64,000 bases of DNA from Afipia sp. 1NLS2 (GTDB taxonomy: Bacteria > Pseudomonadota > Alphaproteobacteria > Rhizobiales > Xanthobacteraceae): the NCBI RefSeq assembly GCF_000178995.1, contig NZ_ADVZ01000002.1, forward strand, positions 1 to 64,000, in the 5' to 3' direction. Below, piece after piece: positions 1 to 7,136 of the stretch. How positions within the stretch are numbered: the stretch's first letter is position 1; each line of letters opens with the position of its first letter. Under the pieces are notes generated by a model that saw nothing but the letters and a program-made list of their open reading frames with translations, was not told the DNA's origin and did not search any database. Made by a program: the position numbers and the translations under genes.

Positions 1-258
1 TTCCGCAAGGTCGTGCTCGAGAACTTCAACATGTCGCTCGGCGCGGGCCTGACCAAGCTCGCGGGCAAGGTATTCCGCATCGGTCATCTCGGCGAATGCA
101 ACGAGCTGACGCTGCTCGGCGCGCTGTCGGGCGTGGAGCTGGGCCTGTCGGTCGCGGGCGTGCCGCATCGCGCCGGTGGCGTCGCTGCCGCCATGAAGCT
201 CCTCGAAGACCGCACCAACGCCAATCTCGCAAACCATCTCAAGATCATTAAAAACTGA
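1..258 (+). CDS. Serine-glyoxylate-type aminotransferase, C-terminal fragment (cut by window edge)
   Basis: This is the last 85 codons of a PLP-dependent aminotransferase whose 5' end lies outside the window; it reads in frame from base 1 to TGA at 256-258. The visible part is the small C-terminal domain of a class V (alanine/serine-glyoxylate) aminotransferase. It aligns almost residue for residue with the end of the gene at 607-1812: both have RKVVLENF, MSLGAGL, FRIGHLG and the GVE-GL motif. The family transfers an amino group from serine or alanine to glyoxylate, giving glycine and hydroxypyruvate or pyruvate. The catalytic lysine is outside the window. The pairing suggests a tandem duplication. 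Confidence 0.85.
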   Translation, partial: FRKVVLENFNMSLGAGLTKLAGKVFRIGHLGECNELTLLGALSGVELGLSVAGVPHRAGGVAAAMKLLEDRTNANLANHLKIIKN

Positions 259-315
259 CGACCACTAAGACCTGAACCGCGAAGACCGGAATTTGTCAGA
301 CGACGGAGCGGCAAT

Positions 316-453
316 ATGAAGCGGAGACCCTGGATGAGGTGCGATGTCTGTGGCCTTGACGTGTCCCGCAACGGACTTGTGCGCTTCAAGAACGCGATCG
401 TGGCTCTTGTGGACAGGCGGTTGGAGGCGAATCGGAAGAGGGCGACAGCCTGA
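316..453 (+). CDS. Possible 45-aa CxxC micro-protein
   Basis: A short reading frame starts at ATG 316 after a GGAGCGG ribosome-site-like stretch and ends at TGA 451-453. The product is basic, with one CDVC (Cys-x-x-Cys) pair near residue 9 and an Arg/Lys-rich C terminus. It fills the 348-base gap between the two aminotransferase genes, which otherwise shows no recognised feature. A single CxxC could be half of a zinc knuckle. I do not recognise the family, and its coding status is uncertain. Confidence 0.3.
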   Translation: MKRRPWMRCDVCGLDVSRNGLVRFKNAIVALVDRRLEANRKRATA

Positions 454-606
454 AATAGGAGTGGAATTTCATCGTACTAAAGATTGATCCGGATAACGAA
501 ACAGGACGATTTTATGGTTGCGCGGGGGGCTTTTCCCGATACATTCCCGACGGCAAATCGACCTTATAATAAGGTCATTTGCGTCATAAAAATCGAGGAT
601 TTAGAG

Positions 607-1812
607 ATGGTTGGTCATACAGGAAGGCATTTCCTCCAGATTCCGGGCCCGAGCAACGTGCCGGACCGGGTCTTGCGCGCGATGGATATGCCGACGATCG
701 ACCATCGTGGTCCGGAGTTCGCCGAGATGGCGCTCGGCATCATGGAAAGCTGCAAACGGGTTTTCCGTACCAAGAATCCAGTGCTGATCTTCCCCTCATC
801 CGGCACGGGCGCATGGGAAGCCGCCATGGTCAACACGCTGTCGCCGGGCGACAAGGTGCTGATGGCGGAGACCGGACAGTTCTCGGTCCTGTGGCGCAAT
901 CTCGCCGAGCGTTTCCAGGTCGACGTCGAGACGATTCCGAGCGACTGGCGTCGCGGTGCGAAGGCCTCCGAGATCGAAGCGCGTCTCGTCGCTGACAAGC
1001 AGCATTCCATCAAGGCGGTGATGATCGTCCACAACGAGACCTCGACCGGCGTCACCAGCCGTGTCGATGAAGTCCGCAAGGCGATGGATCGCGCGCGGCA
1101 TCCCGCGCTGTTGTTCGTCGATACGATTTCCTCGATGGGTTCGATCCGATACGAGCATGATGCCTGGGGCGTCGATGTCACGGTCTGCGGATCGCAGAAG
1201 GGCTTGATGATGCCGCCGGGCCTGAGCTTCAACGCGGTGTCCGACAAGGCGATTGCCGCTTCCAAGACCAACAAGCTGCCGCGTTCCTACTGGGACTGGA
1301 ACGAAGTGCTGAAGGCCAACCAGCTCGGCTCGTGGCCTTACACCCCTGCGACCAATCTTCTTTACGGCCTGCGTGAATCCATCGCGATGCTGGAGGAGGA
1401 GGGGCTGGAGAACGTCTACGCCCGCCACCAGCGGCATGGCGAAGCGACGCGCGCTGCCGTGCGGGCCTGGGGCCTCGAGACGGTTTGCGTCGATGCAGGT
1501 GAGTATTCCCCGGTCACGACGGCTGTGTTCGTGCCGGAAGGCCACGATGCGGATCGCTTCCGCAAGGTCGTGCTTGAGAATTTCGATATGTCGCTCGGCG
1601 CGGGCCTCGGCCGCCTGCAGGGCCGTGCATTCCGCATCGGTCATCTCGGTCACTTCAACGATCTGATGCTGATGGGCACGCTTTCGGGCGTCGAAATGGG
1701 ACTCGATCTCGCAGGTATTCCGCACAAGAAGGGCGGCGTGCTGGCGGCGATGGATGTTCTGAAATCGAAAGATGAAGGCGTTGTAGAGGTTCCACGAGTT
1801 GCCGTCGCATGA
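607..1812 (+). CDS. Serine--glyoxylate (alanine--glyoxylate) aminotransferase
   Basis: A 401-aa cytosolic class V PLP-dependent aminotransferase of the SgaA/AGT type, acting in the serine cycle or photorespiratory glycine/serine metabolism. The N terminus has the PGPSNVPDRV substrate loop, then SSGTGAWEAA (about residues 64-73) for PLP phosphate binding. VDTISSMGS holds the PLP-contacting Asp, and SQKGLM carries the Schiff-base lysine at K198. The frame is open upstream to 484, but ATG 607 gives the family's normal length and N terminus. The C-terminal third closely resembles the fragment at 1-258. Whether serine, alanine or another amino donor is preferred cannot be read from the sequence. 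Confidence 0.88.
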   Translation: MVGHTGRHFLQIPGPSNVPDRVLRAMDMPTIDHRGPEFAEMALGIMESCKRVFRTKNPVLIFPSSGTGAWEAAMVNTLSPGDKVLMAETGQFSVLWRNLAERFQVDVETIPSDWRRGAKASEIEARLVADKQHSIKAVMIVHNETSTGVTSRVDEVRKAMDRARHPALLFVDTISSMGSIRYEHDAWGVDVTVCGSQKGLMMPPGLSFNAVSDKAIAASKTNKLPRSYWDWNEVLKANQLGSWPYTPATNLLYGLRESIAMLEEEGLENVYARHQRHGEATRAAVRAWGLETVCVDAGEYSPVTTAVFVPEGHDADRFRKVVLENFDMSLGAGLGRLQGRAFRIGHLGHFNDLMLMGTLSGVEMGLDLAGIPHKKGGVLAAMDVLKSKDEGVVEVPRVAVA

Positions 1813-1882
1813 CGGGCAAGGGCGTATAAGCTCGCAAAAAAGAGCAGCGCAGTTTCAAAAGGGCAAACCAGGGAGAGATACG

Positions 1883-2875
1883 ATGCGGAAGGCGATGAAT
1901 ACGGCGGCGGTTGTTGCACTGACGTTGGCTGCGGGTATCACCGGCGCCAGTGCATGGGAGCCGACCAAGACTGTCGAAATCGTGGTCGCGGCGGGCGCGG
2001 GCGGTGCATCGGACCAGATGGCCCGCATGCTGCAATCGGCTATCCAGAAGCACAAGCTGATGAACGTGCCGGTCGTCGTGTCGCTGAAGGGCGGAGCCTC
2101 CGGCGCCGAAGCGCTGATGTACATGAAGGGCAGCCCCAGCGAGGCCGACAAGGTTCTGATCGCCTATTCGCTGATCTATCAACTGCCGTTGTCGGCGAAG
2201 ATTCCGTTCAACTGGCGCGACCTGACGCCGGTCAACATCATGGCGTTCGACGAGTTCATCCTGTGGGATAACGCCGAGACGCCGTACAAGACGGTGAAGG
2301 AATTCATCGACGCGGCGAAGAAGTCCCCGACGCCATTCAAGTTCGGCGGCACCGGCTCCAAGCGCGAAGACCAGATCCTGATGGTCGGCCTCGAGAAGCA
2401 GACCGGCGCGAAATTCTCCTATCTGCCCTACAAGTCGGGCGGCGAGGCGGCGACCCAGCTCGTCGGCAAGCATATCGACGCCAACGTCAACAACCCTTCG
2501 GAAAATCTTGAAGTCTGGCGTGCAGGCCAGGTTCGTGCGCTGTGCGTGTTCGACGACGAACGCATCGCCTACACGACAAAGGTGACGGACAAGCAGTCCT
2601 GGCACGACGTCCCGACCTGCAAGGAGGAGGGCGTCGACGTGCAGTACAAGATGCTGCGCGCGATGTTCCTGCCGGGCAAGGTGACGCCCGATCAGGTGAA
2701 GTTCTACGAGGACATGTTCCGCAAGGTCAGCCAGACTCCCGAATACAAGGAGTACATGGAAAAGCAGGCACTCAAGCCGGTCTACATGACGGGCAAGGAG
2801 ATGATGGATTTCCTTGAAAAGGACGACAAGGCCAATGCCGACCTGATGAAGGCGGCCGGCTTCGTCAAGCAGTAA
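1883..2875 (+). CDS. tctC: Tripartite tricarboxylate transporter substrate-binding protein (TctC/Bug family)
   Basis: A 330-aa periplasmic solute-binding protein and the extracytoplasmic receptor of a TTT transporter. Residues 1-24 form a Sec signal peptide (charged MRK, hydrophobic core, GASA cleavage region). The mature start has the Bug-family beta1 segment and the GAGGASD loop that contacts the ligand carboxylate. ATG 1883 follows a GGGAGAG ribosome site, so I prefer it to the longer open frame. tctB and tctA follow on the same strand. Bug proteins bind many carboxylates; the neighbouring glyoxylate aminotransferases hint at a small C2-C4 hydroxy- or keto-acid, but that is inference. Confidence 0.9.
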   Translation: MRKAMNTAAVVALTLAAGITGASAWEPTKTVEIVVAAGAGGASDQMARMLQSAIQKHKLMNVPVVVSLKGGASGAEALMYMKGSPSEADKVLIAYSLIYQLPLSAKIPFNWRDLTPVNIMAFDEFILWDNAETPYKTVKEFIDAAKKSPTPFKFGGTGSKREDQILMVGLEKQTGAKFSYLPYKSGGEAATQLVGKHIDANVNNPSENLEVWRAGQVRALCVFDDERIAYTTKVTDKQSWHDVPTCKEEGVDVQYKMLRAMFLPGKVTPDQVKFYEDMFRKVSQTPEYKEYMEKQALKPVYMTGKEMMDFLEKDDKANADLMKAAGFVKQ

Positions 2876-2919
2876 CAGACGTCTGACGTAACTTTCTAAG
2901 TAGTCTTCCAAGACTTGGT

Positions 2920-2954
2920 GAGGCGCGCGTTGTCGCCACGATGACGCGCGCCTC
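2920..2954 (+). promoter_or_regulatory. Intercistronic hairpin between tctC and tctB
   Basis: GAGGCGCGCG at 2920-2929 is perfectly complementary to CGCGCGCCTC at 2945-2954, with a 15-base loop and no following T-tract. A stable stem of this kind between a binding-protein gene and its permease genes commonly protects the upstream mRNA from 3' exonucleases and limits read-through. That role is inferred here. Confidence 0.55.
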
Positions 2955-2981
2955 GAAACAGGACCATCTGCGAGCATAATC

Positions 2982-3533
2982 ATGGCAAATAACGAGATCG
3001 AAATCGAAGTGTCCGACCCGACCGCTCCGGCGGAGAATTCCCCGTCGCTCGCCAGGACGCTGACGGTCGATATCTGGGCGATGGTTGTATTGGGCGCCTT
3101 TGCCTTGGTGATGGCCTGGGACAATTACAGAACCGGTATGGGATGGACCGAAGACGGTCCGGAGCCGGGATATTTTCCGTTCTATCTGTCGGTCATTCTG
3201 GTGCTCGCGAGCGTGTATGGCATCGTGAAGTCGCTTTATGAGCGGCGCTCCGCCGGTGGCGATGCGGAGGTCTTCGTCACCCGCGATCAGTTCAAGCGCG
3301 TGCTGCTGGTGTTCGTGCCGACGGTGGCGTTCTGCGTGGCGATGCAGTGGCTCGGCCTTTATGTCGCGAGCTTCCTGCTGACGGCGGGATTCATGATTTT
3401 CGTCGGCAAGCTGTCGGTCTGGAAGTCGTTGCTGACGGCTGCGATCTTCTCGGTCGCCATGTTCTACATCTTTGAAGTCAAGTTTGACGTCATCATGCCG
3501 AAGGGGCCGCTCGAAGCCCTGTTCGGCTACTGA
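2982..3533 (+). CDS. tctB: Tripartite tricarboxylate transporter small membrane subunit TctB
   Basis: A 183-aa inner-membrane protein with about four hydrophobic helices. The first is at about residues 28-45, followed by the GYFPFYLSV segment typical of TctB, and the rest lie between about residues 100 and 165. TctB is the small permease subunit working with the large subunit TctA and the binding protein TctC. It lies 106 bases after tctC, with a stable hairpin between, and 12 bases before tctA. The N-terminal 25 residues are acidic and cytoplasmic-looking. Confidence 0.85.
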   Translation: MANNEIEIEVSDPTAPAENSPSLARTLTVDIWAMVVLGAFALVMAWDNYRTGMGWTEDGPEPGYFPFYLSVILVLASVYGIVKSLYERRSAGGDAEVFVTRDQFKRVLLVFVPTVAFCVAMQWLGLYVASFLLTAGFMIFVGKLSVWKSLLTAAIFSVAMFYIFEVKFDVIMPKGPLEALFGY

Positions 3534-3545
3534 GGAGATATTTCG

Positions 3546-5057
3546 ATGGAGGCTTTTTCGCTTCTGCTCCATGGCTTCTCGGTGCTGCTCACCTGGAAGA
3601 TCCTTGGCCTGATGTTCGTCGGCCTGATCCTCGGCGTGTTTGTCGGCGTGCTGCCGGGCCTCGGTGGCCCCAACGGCGTCGCCATTCTGTTGCCGATCAC
3701 GTTCTCGATGGACCCGACATCGGCCATCGTGATGCTGTCCTGCATCTATTGGGGCGCGCTGTTCGGCGGCGCGATCACCTCGATCCTGTTCAACATTCCG
3801 GGCGAGGCGTGGTCGGTCGCCACGACATTCGACGGCTATCCGATGGCCCAGCAGGGCAAGGCCGCCGAGGCGCTGACGGCTGCGTTCACCTCGTCGTTCA
3901 TCGGCTCGTTCGTCGCGGTGCTGCTGATTACGTTCGTTGCGCCCGGCATCGCGTCGTTCGCGTTGCGGTTCGGCCCGGCGGAATTCTTCTCGGTCTATCT
4001 CCTGACGTTCTGCTCCTTCGTCGGCCTCGGCCGTGAGGACAAGCACAAGACCATCATCTCGATGGCGCTTGGACTTCTGCTCACCGGCATCGGTATGGAC
4101 ACCGTGTCCGGCACGCTGCGCATGACGTTCGGCTCGACCGACCTGCTTCGCGGCGTGAACTTTCTGGTCGCGGTGATCGGTCTGTTCGGCATCAGCGAAA
4201 TCCTGCTCACCATGGAAGAGCAACTCGCGCTGAAGGGCCACGCCGCCGCCATCAGCATCCGCACCGTGTTCAAGGTGTGGAGGGAGATGCCGCGCTATTG
4301 GGTGACGCTGGTGCGCTCATCGGCGATCGGCTGCTGGCTCGGCATCACCCCGGGCGGCGCGATCGCGGCCTCCTTCATGGGCTACAACCTCGCCAAGCGT
4401 TTCTCCAAGGATCCGGAAGGCTTTGGCAAAGGCAAGATCGAGGGCGTGTTTGCCCCCGAGACGGCGGCGCATGCTTCCGGCACCTCGGCGCTGCTGCCGA
4501 TGCTCGCGCTCGGCATTCCGGGATCGGGCACCGCGGCGATCCTGCTCGGTGGGTTGATGGTGTGGGGCCTCAACCCCGGTCCGCTGCTGTTCGTCGAGCA
4601 CAAGGATTTCGTCTGGGGCCTGATCGCCTCGATGTATCTCGGCAACGTCGTCGGTCTGGTCATCGTGCTTGCGACCGTGCCGCTGTTCGCCTCGGTGCTG
4701 CGCGTCCCGTTCGCGGCGATCGCGCCGATGATCGTGGTGTCCTGCGCGATCGGTGCCTTCGCGATCCAGAACGCGATGTTCGACATCTGGCTGATGCTGC
4801 TGTTCGGCGTGATCGGCTACGTCTTCAAGAAGATCGGGATACCGCTAGCGCCATTGACCTTGGCACTGGTGCTGGGCAGCAGGGCGGAGGATGCCTTCCG
4901 GCTCTCGATGATCTCAGGTTCCGGCTCATTCGGCATCTTCTGGTCGAACTGGCTGGTCGGCTCGATCACCACGCTGTCCTTTATCCTTCTGTTCCTGACG
5001 CAGATCGAGAAGGGTATTTCCAGGATCGGCCGCGTCCTGCGGCCAGCCCAAGCCTGA
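3546..5057 (+). CDS. tctA: Tripartite tricarboxylate transporter large permease TctA
   Basis: A 503-aa polytopic inner-membrane protein with roughly 10-12 hydrophobic segments. It shows the TctA signatures GVLPGLGGPNG (about residues 35-45) and, in the second half, the repeat-related ALGIPGSGTAAILLGGL. Both are glycine/proline-rich loops of the family. It uses an ion gradient to move the carboxylate delivered by TctC. It starts 12 bases after tctB with GAGGAGATATTTCG upstream and is followed by a clear intrinsic terminator. Confidence 0.92.
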   Translation: MEAFSLLLHGFSVLLTWKILGLMFVGLILGVFVGVLPGLGGPNGVAILLPITFSMDPTSAIVMLSCIYWGALFGGAITSILFNIPGEAWSVATTFDGYPMAQQGKAAEALTAAFTSSFIGSFVAVLLITFVAPGIASFALRFGPAEFFSVYLLTFCSFVGLGREDKHKTIISMALGLLLTGIGMDTVSGTLRMTFGSTDLLRGVNFLVAVIGLFGISEILLTMEEQLALKGHAAAISIRTVFKVWREMPRYWVTLVRSSAIGCWLGITPGGAIAASFMGYNLAKRFSKDPEGFGKGKIEGVFAPETAAHASGTSALLPMLALGIPGSGTAAILLGGLMVWGLNPGPLLFVEHKDFVWGLIASMYLGNVVGLVIVLATVPLFASVLRVPFAAIAPMIVVSCAIGAFAIQNAMFDIWLMLLFGVIGYVFKKIGIPLAPLTLALVLGSRAEDAFRLSMISGSGSFGIFWSNWLVGSITTLSFILLFLTQIEKGISRIGRVLRPAQA

Positions 5058-5085
5058 CCCTCCAGACAGGCCTGACTCTCCTGAA

Positions 5086-5113
5086 GGGGCGCGGAATTGC
5101 CGCGCCCCTTTTT
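5086..5113 (+). terminator. Rho-independent terminator of the tct operon
   Basis: GGGGCGCGG at 5086-5094 pairs perfectly with CCGCGCCCC at 5100-5108 around a 5-base loop, followed directly by TTTTT. It lies 28 bases after the tctA stop. Confidence 0.9.
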
Positions 5114-5171
5114 CTCTCGGCGGAAGCCCTCAATTCGCCGAAAGACGGTCGTTTTGGACCATAGAAATTAA

Positions 5172-5200
5172 TTGACCGTATCCAAGTAAGTGCTTACTTC
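5172..5200 (+). promoter_or_regulatory. TetR-type operator overlapping a putative promoter
   Basis: AAGTAAG at 5184-5190 and CTTACTT at 5193-5199 form a perfect inverted repeat with a 2-base centre, ending six bases before the regulator's ATG. A TTGACC box (5172-5177) lies at suitable spacing from a weak -10-like TTACTT (5194-5199), so a bound dimer would block the promoter. This is the usual autoregulatory arrangement for TetR repressors next to RND pumps. Confidence 0.65.
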
Positions 5201-5205
5201 GTCCC

Positions 5206-5907
5206 ATGGCATTCAAGCGCATGAGCGGCGATTCGCGCCGGCGGCAGATACTGGACGCAGCGAAGCAATGCTTCGCGCAGTACGGATTCGCCGGCACCAC
5301 GACGAGGAAAGTGGCAACGGCTGCCTGTATCTCGGAAGGGCTGCTGTTCCGTCATTTCGCCACCAAGGCCGCGCTGCACGCCGAAATCCTGTCGGAGGCC
5401 TGCGAGGCCGATCCCGACCTCAAGCGGCTGCGTGAACTTCAGCCCTCGAGCGAAACGCTCATTATTCTTGTCCGGGAGATGGTCGTCCATTTCCTCGCGA
5501 TCCGGACCCTGCCGAACCGCGAGAAGGCGGAACGGCTTCGCCTGACCGCTTCGAGCCATCTCGACGACGGCGAGTTCGCACGGCTGCTGTTCGAAAAGGT
5601 CGGCGACCTGATCGCGCCTTTATTCATTGCCTCGATCGAGAGTGCCGTCGCCGCAGGCGATGCCGTACCGACCGAGACCAAGCCGATCGACCTGTTCTGG
5701 TTCGTACATCACCTGCTTCATTCGCTCGCGCTGACGCGGCTGCCGGAAACGCCTTCGCTCGATTATCCGGCGGACGATACCCTCGCGAACGAATTGAACG
5801 GTTTCATCCTGCGCGCGCTTGGGGTGAAGGCGGATTTCATTGCCGCCCATCTCAAGAACCCCGCGTCATTCCCAACATCGCAGCATCTTATTCCGGAAAG
5901 TGCCTGA
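5206..5907 (+). CDS. TetR/AcrR family transcriptional repressor
   Basis: A 233-aa regulator. Residues about 11-60 form the TetR DNA-binding domain: RRRQILDAA helix 1, then the GFAGTTTRKVATAACISEGLLFRHF helix-turn-helix core ending in the typical F-x-x-K. The rest is a helical ligand-binding/dimerisation domain. The strong palindrome just upstream suggests autoregulation. The stop is one base from the start of the membrane-fusion gene, so it probably represses its own efflux operon in response to a hydrophobic or toxic ligand. ATG 5206 has no good ribosome site; ATG 5221 is an alternative. Confidence 0.87.
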   Translation: MAFKRMSGDSRRRQILDAAKQCFAQYGFAGTTTRKVATAACISEGLLFRHFATKAALHAEILSEACEADPDLKRLRELQPSSETLIILVREMVVHFLAIRTLPNREKAERLRLTASSHLDDGEFARLLFEKVGDLIAPLFIASIESAVAAGDAVPTETKPIDLFWFVHHLLHSLALTRLPETPSLDYPADDTLANELNGFILRALGVKADFIAAHLKNPASFPTSQHLIPESA

Positions 5908-5908
5908 C

Positions 5909-7117
5909 ATGACCGTTCCTGCCGAAGACGATCCGCATTTGCAGCGGCCTGCCGGTGAAACCGAATCCGCTGCCCATGCGCACAAGCCGGTGCGCCTGCG
6001 CAAATGGATGATCATCGTGGGCGGCGGACTCGCCGTGCTGGTGTTCCTGTTCGTGGGATTCAATGCTTTCCGCGAGCACATGATCGCGCAGTTCTTCGCC
6101 AACATGAAGCCGCCGCCGGTCAGCGTGGCCGTGGTGGACGCCAAGAGCGAAGTGCTGCCGAACCTGATCACGACGATCGGCGATCTCGCCGCCGTGCATC
6201 AGGTGGATGTCTCCGCCGATGTCAGCGGCCGCGTGACGCAGATTCTGTTCACGGCGGGCGCGACGGTGAAAAAGGGCGATCCGCTGGTGCAACTGTTCGA
6301 TGCGCCGGATCAGGCCGATCTCGTCAGCTTCAAGGCGCAGACGCTGAACGCGCAGCTCGCGCTCGACCGCGCCAAGGCGCTGCTCGCCAGATCGTTCGGC
6401 CCGCAGGCGACCGTCGATCAGGCGCAGGCCACTTTCGATCAGGCGAGCGCAAGCGTCGCCAGGACCGAAGCGGTGATTTCGCAGAAGCTCGTTCGCGCTC
6501 CGTTTGACGGACAGCTTGGCGTGCGCCGCGTGGAAGTCGGTCAATATCTGAGCGCAGGCACGCTGATCGTGACGCTGACGGATCTGTCGAAGGTCTACGC
6601 CAACATCACCGTGACGGAAAAGGATCGCGCCATCATCGCGGTCGGGCAGGAGGTCCAGATTCTGGTCGATGCCTATCCGGGCCGCACGTTCGAGGGCAAG
6701 ATCACCACCATCGAGCCGCAGATTTCCTCCGATACACGTAACGTGCGCGTGCAGGCGACTCTCGACAATCCCGAGCATCTCCTGAAGCCGGGCATGTTCG
6801 CCACTGTCTCGATCGTGCTGCCGGCGGAGCCCGCACAGGTGACGCTGCCGGAAACGGCGGTCGATTACACGCTGTACGGCGACTCCGTTTTCCTGGTGAA
6901 GGAGAACAAGGATAAGGACGGCAAGACGTCGCTGACCGCGGAGCGTGTGCCTGTCACCACCGGCATCCGTATCCACGGACGGGTGGCGATCAAGAAGGGC
7001 GTCAATCCCGGCGATCGTGTCGTCGCGGTAGGCCAGCTCAAGCTTCAGTCCGGCGCGGCCATCGAAATTTCGTCCGATCAGCCGCCGCCGATTCCGGCAC
7101 AGCCGCCGCGTTACTGA
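5909..7117 (+). CDS. RND efflux membrane-fusion (periplasmic adaptor) protein, HlyD/AcrA-like
   Basis: A 402-aa adaptor linking an inner-membrane RND pump to an outer-membrane channel. A cytoplasmic N-terminal tail of about 30 residues is followed by one transmembrane helix (about 33-54). Next come the split lipoyl domain (VDVSADVSGRV and later KLVRAPFDGQLG), a helical hairpin between them, and the beta-barrel and membrane-proximal domains. ATG 5909 lies just after the repressor stop. The pump gene starts 19 bases downstream. No outer-membrane partner is in this operon; the TolC-like gene at 45666-47063 is a candidate. Confidence 0.9.
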   Translation: MTVPAEDDPHLQRPAGETESAAHAHKPVRLRKWMIIVGGGLAVLVFLFVGFNAFREHMIAQFFANMKPPPVSVAVVDAKSEVLPNLITTIGDLAAVHQVDVSADVSGRVTQILFTAGATVKKGDPLVQLFDAPDQADLVSFKAQTLNAQLALDRAKALLARSFGPQATVDQAQATFDQASASVARTEAVISQKLVRAPFDGQLGVRRVEVGQYLSAGTLIVTLTDLSKVYANITVTEKDRAIIAVGQEVQILVDAYPGRTFEGKITTIEPQISSDTRNVRVQATLDNPEHLLKPGMFATVSIVLPAEPAQVTLPETAVDYTLYGDSVFLVKENKDKDGKTSLTAERVPVTTGIRIHGRVAIKKGVNPGDRVVAVGQLKLQSGAAIEISSDQPPPIPAQPPRY

Positions 7118-7136
7118 TCAGCCGGAGCCAGCTTTC

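Noticed and set aside
2865-4241. Long minus-strand open frame (458 codons) opposite tctB/tctA
   Set aside because: Product is dominated by Arg/His/Gln/Asp, typical of antisense frames in GC-rich coding DNA; the plus-strand tct genes have clear family motifs.
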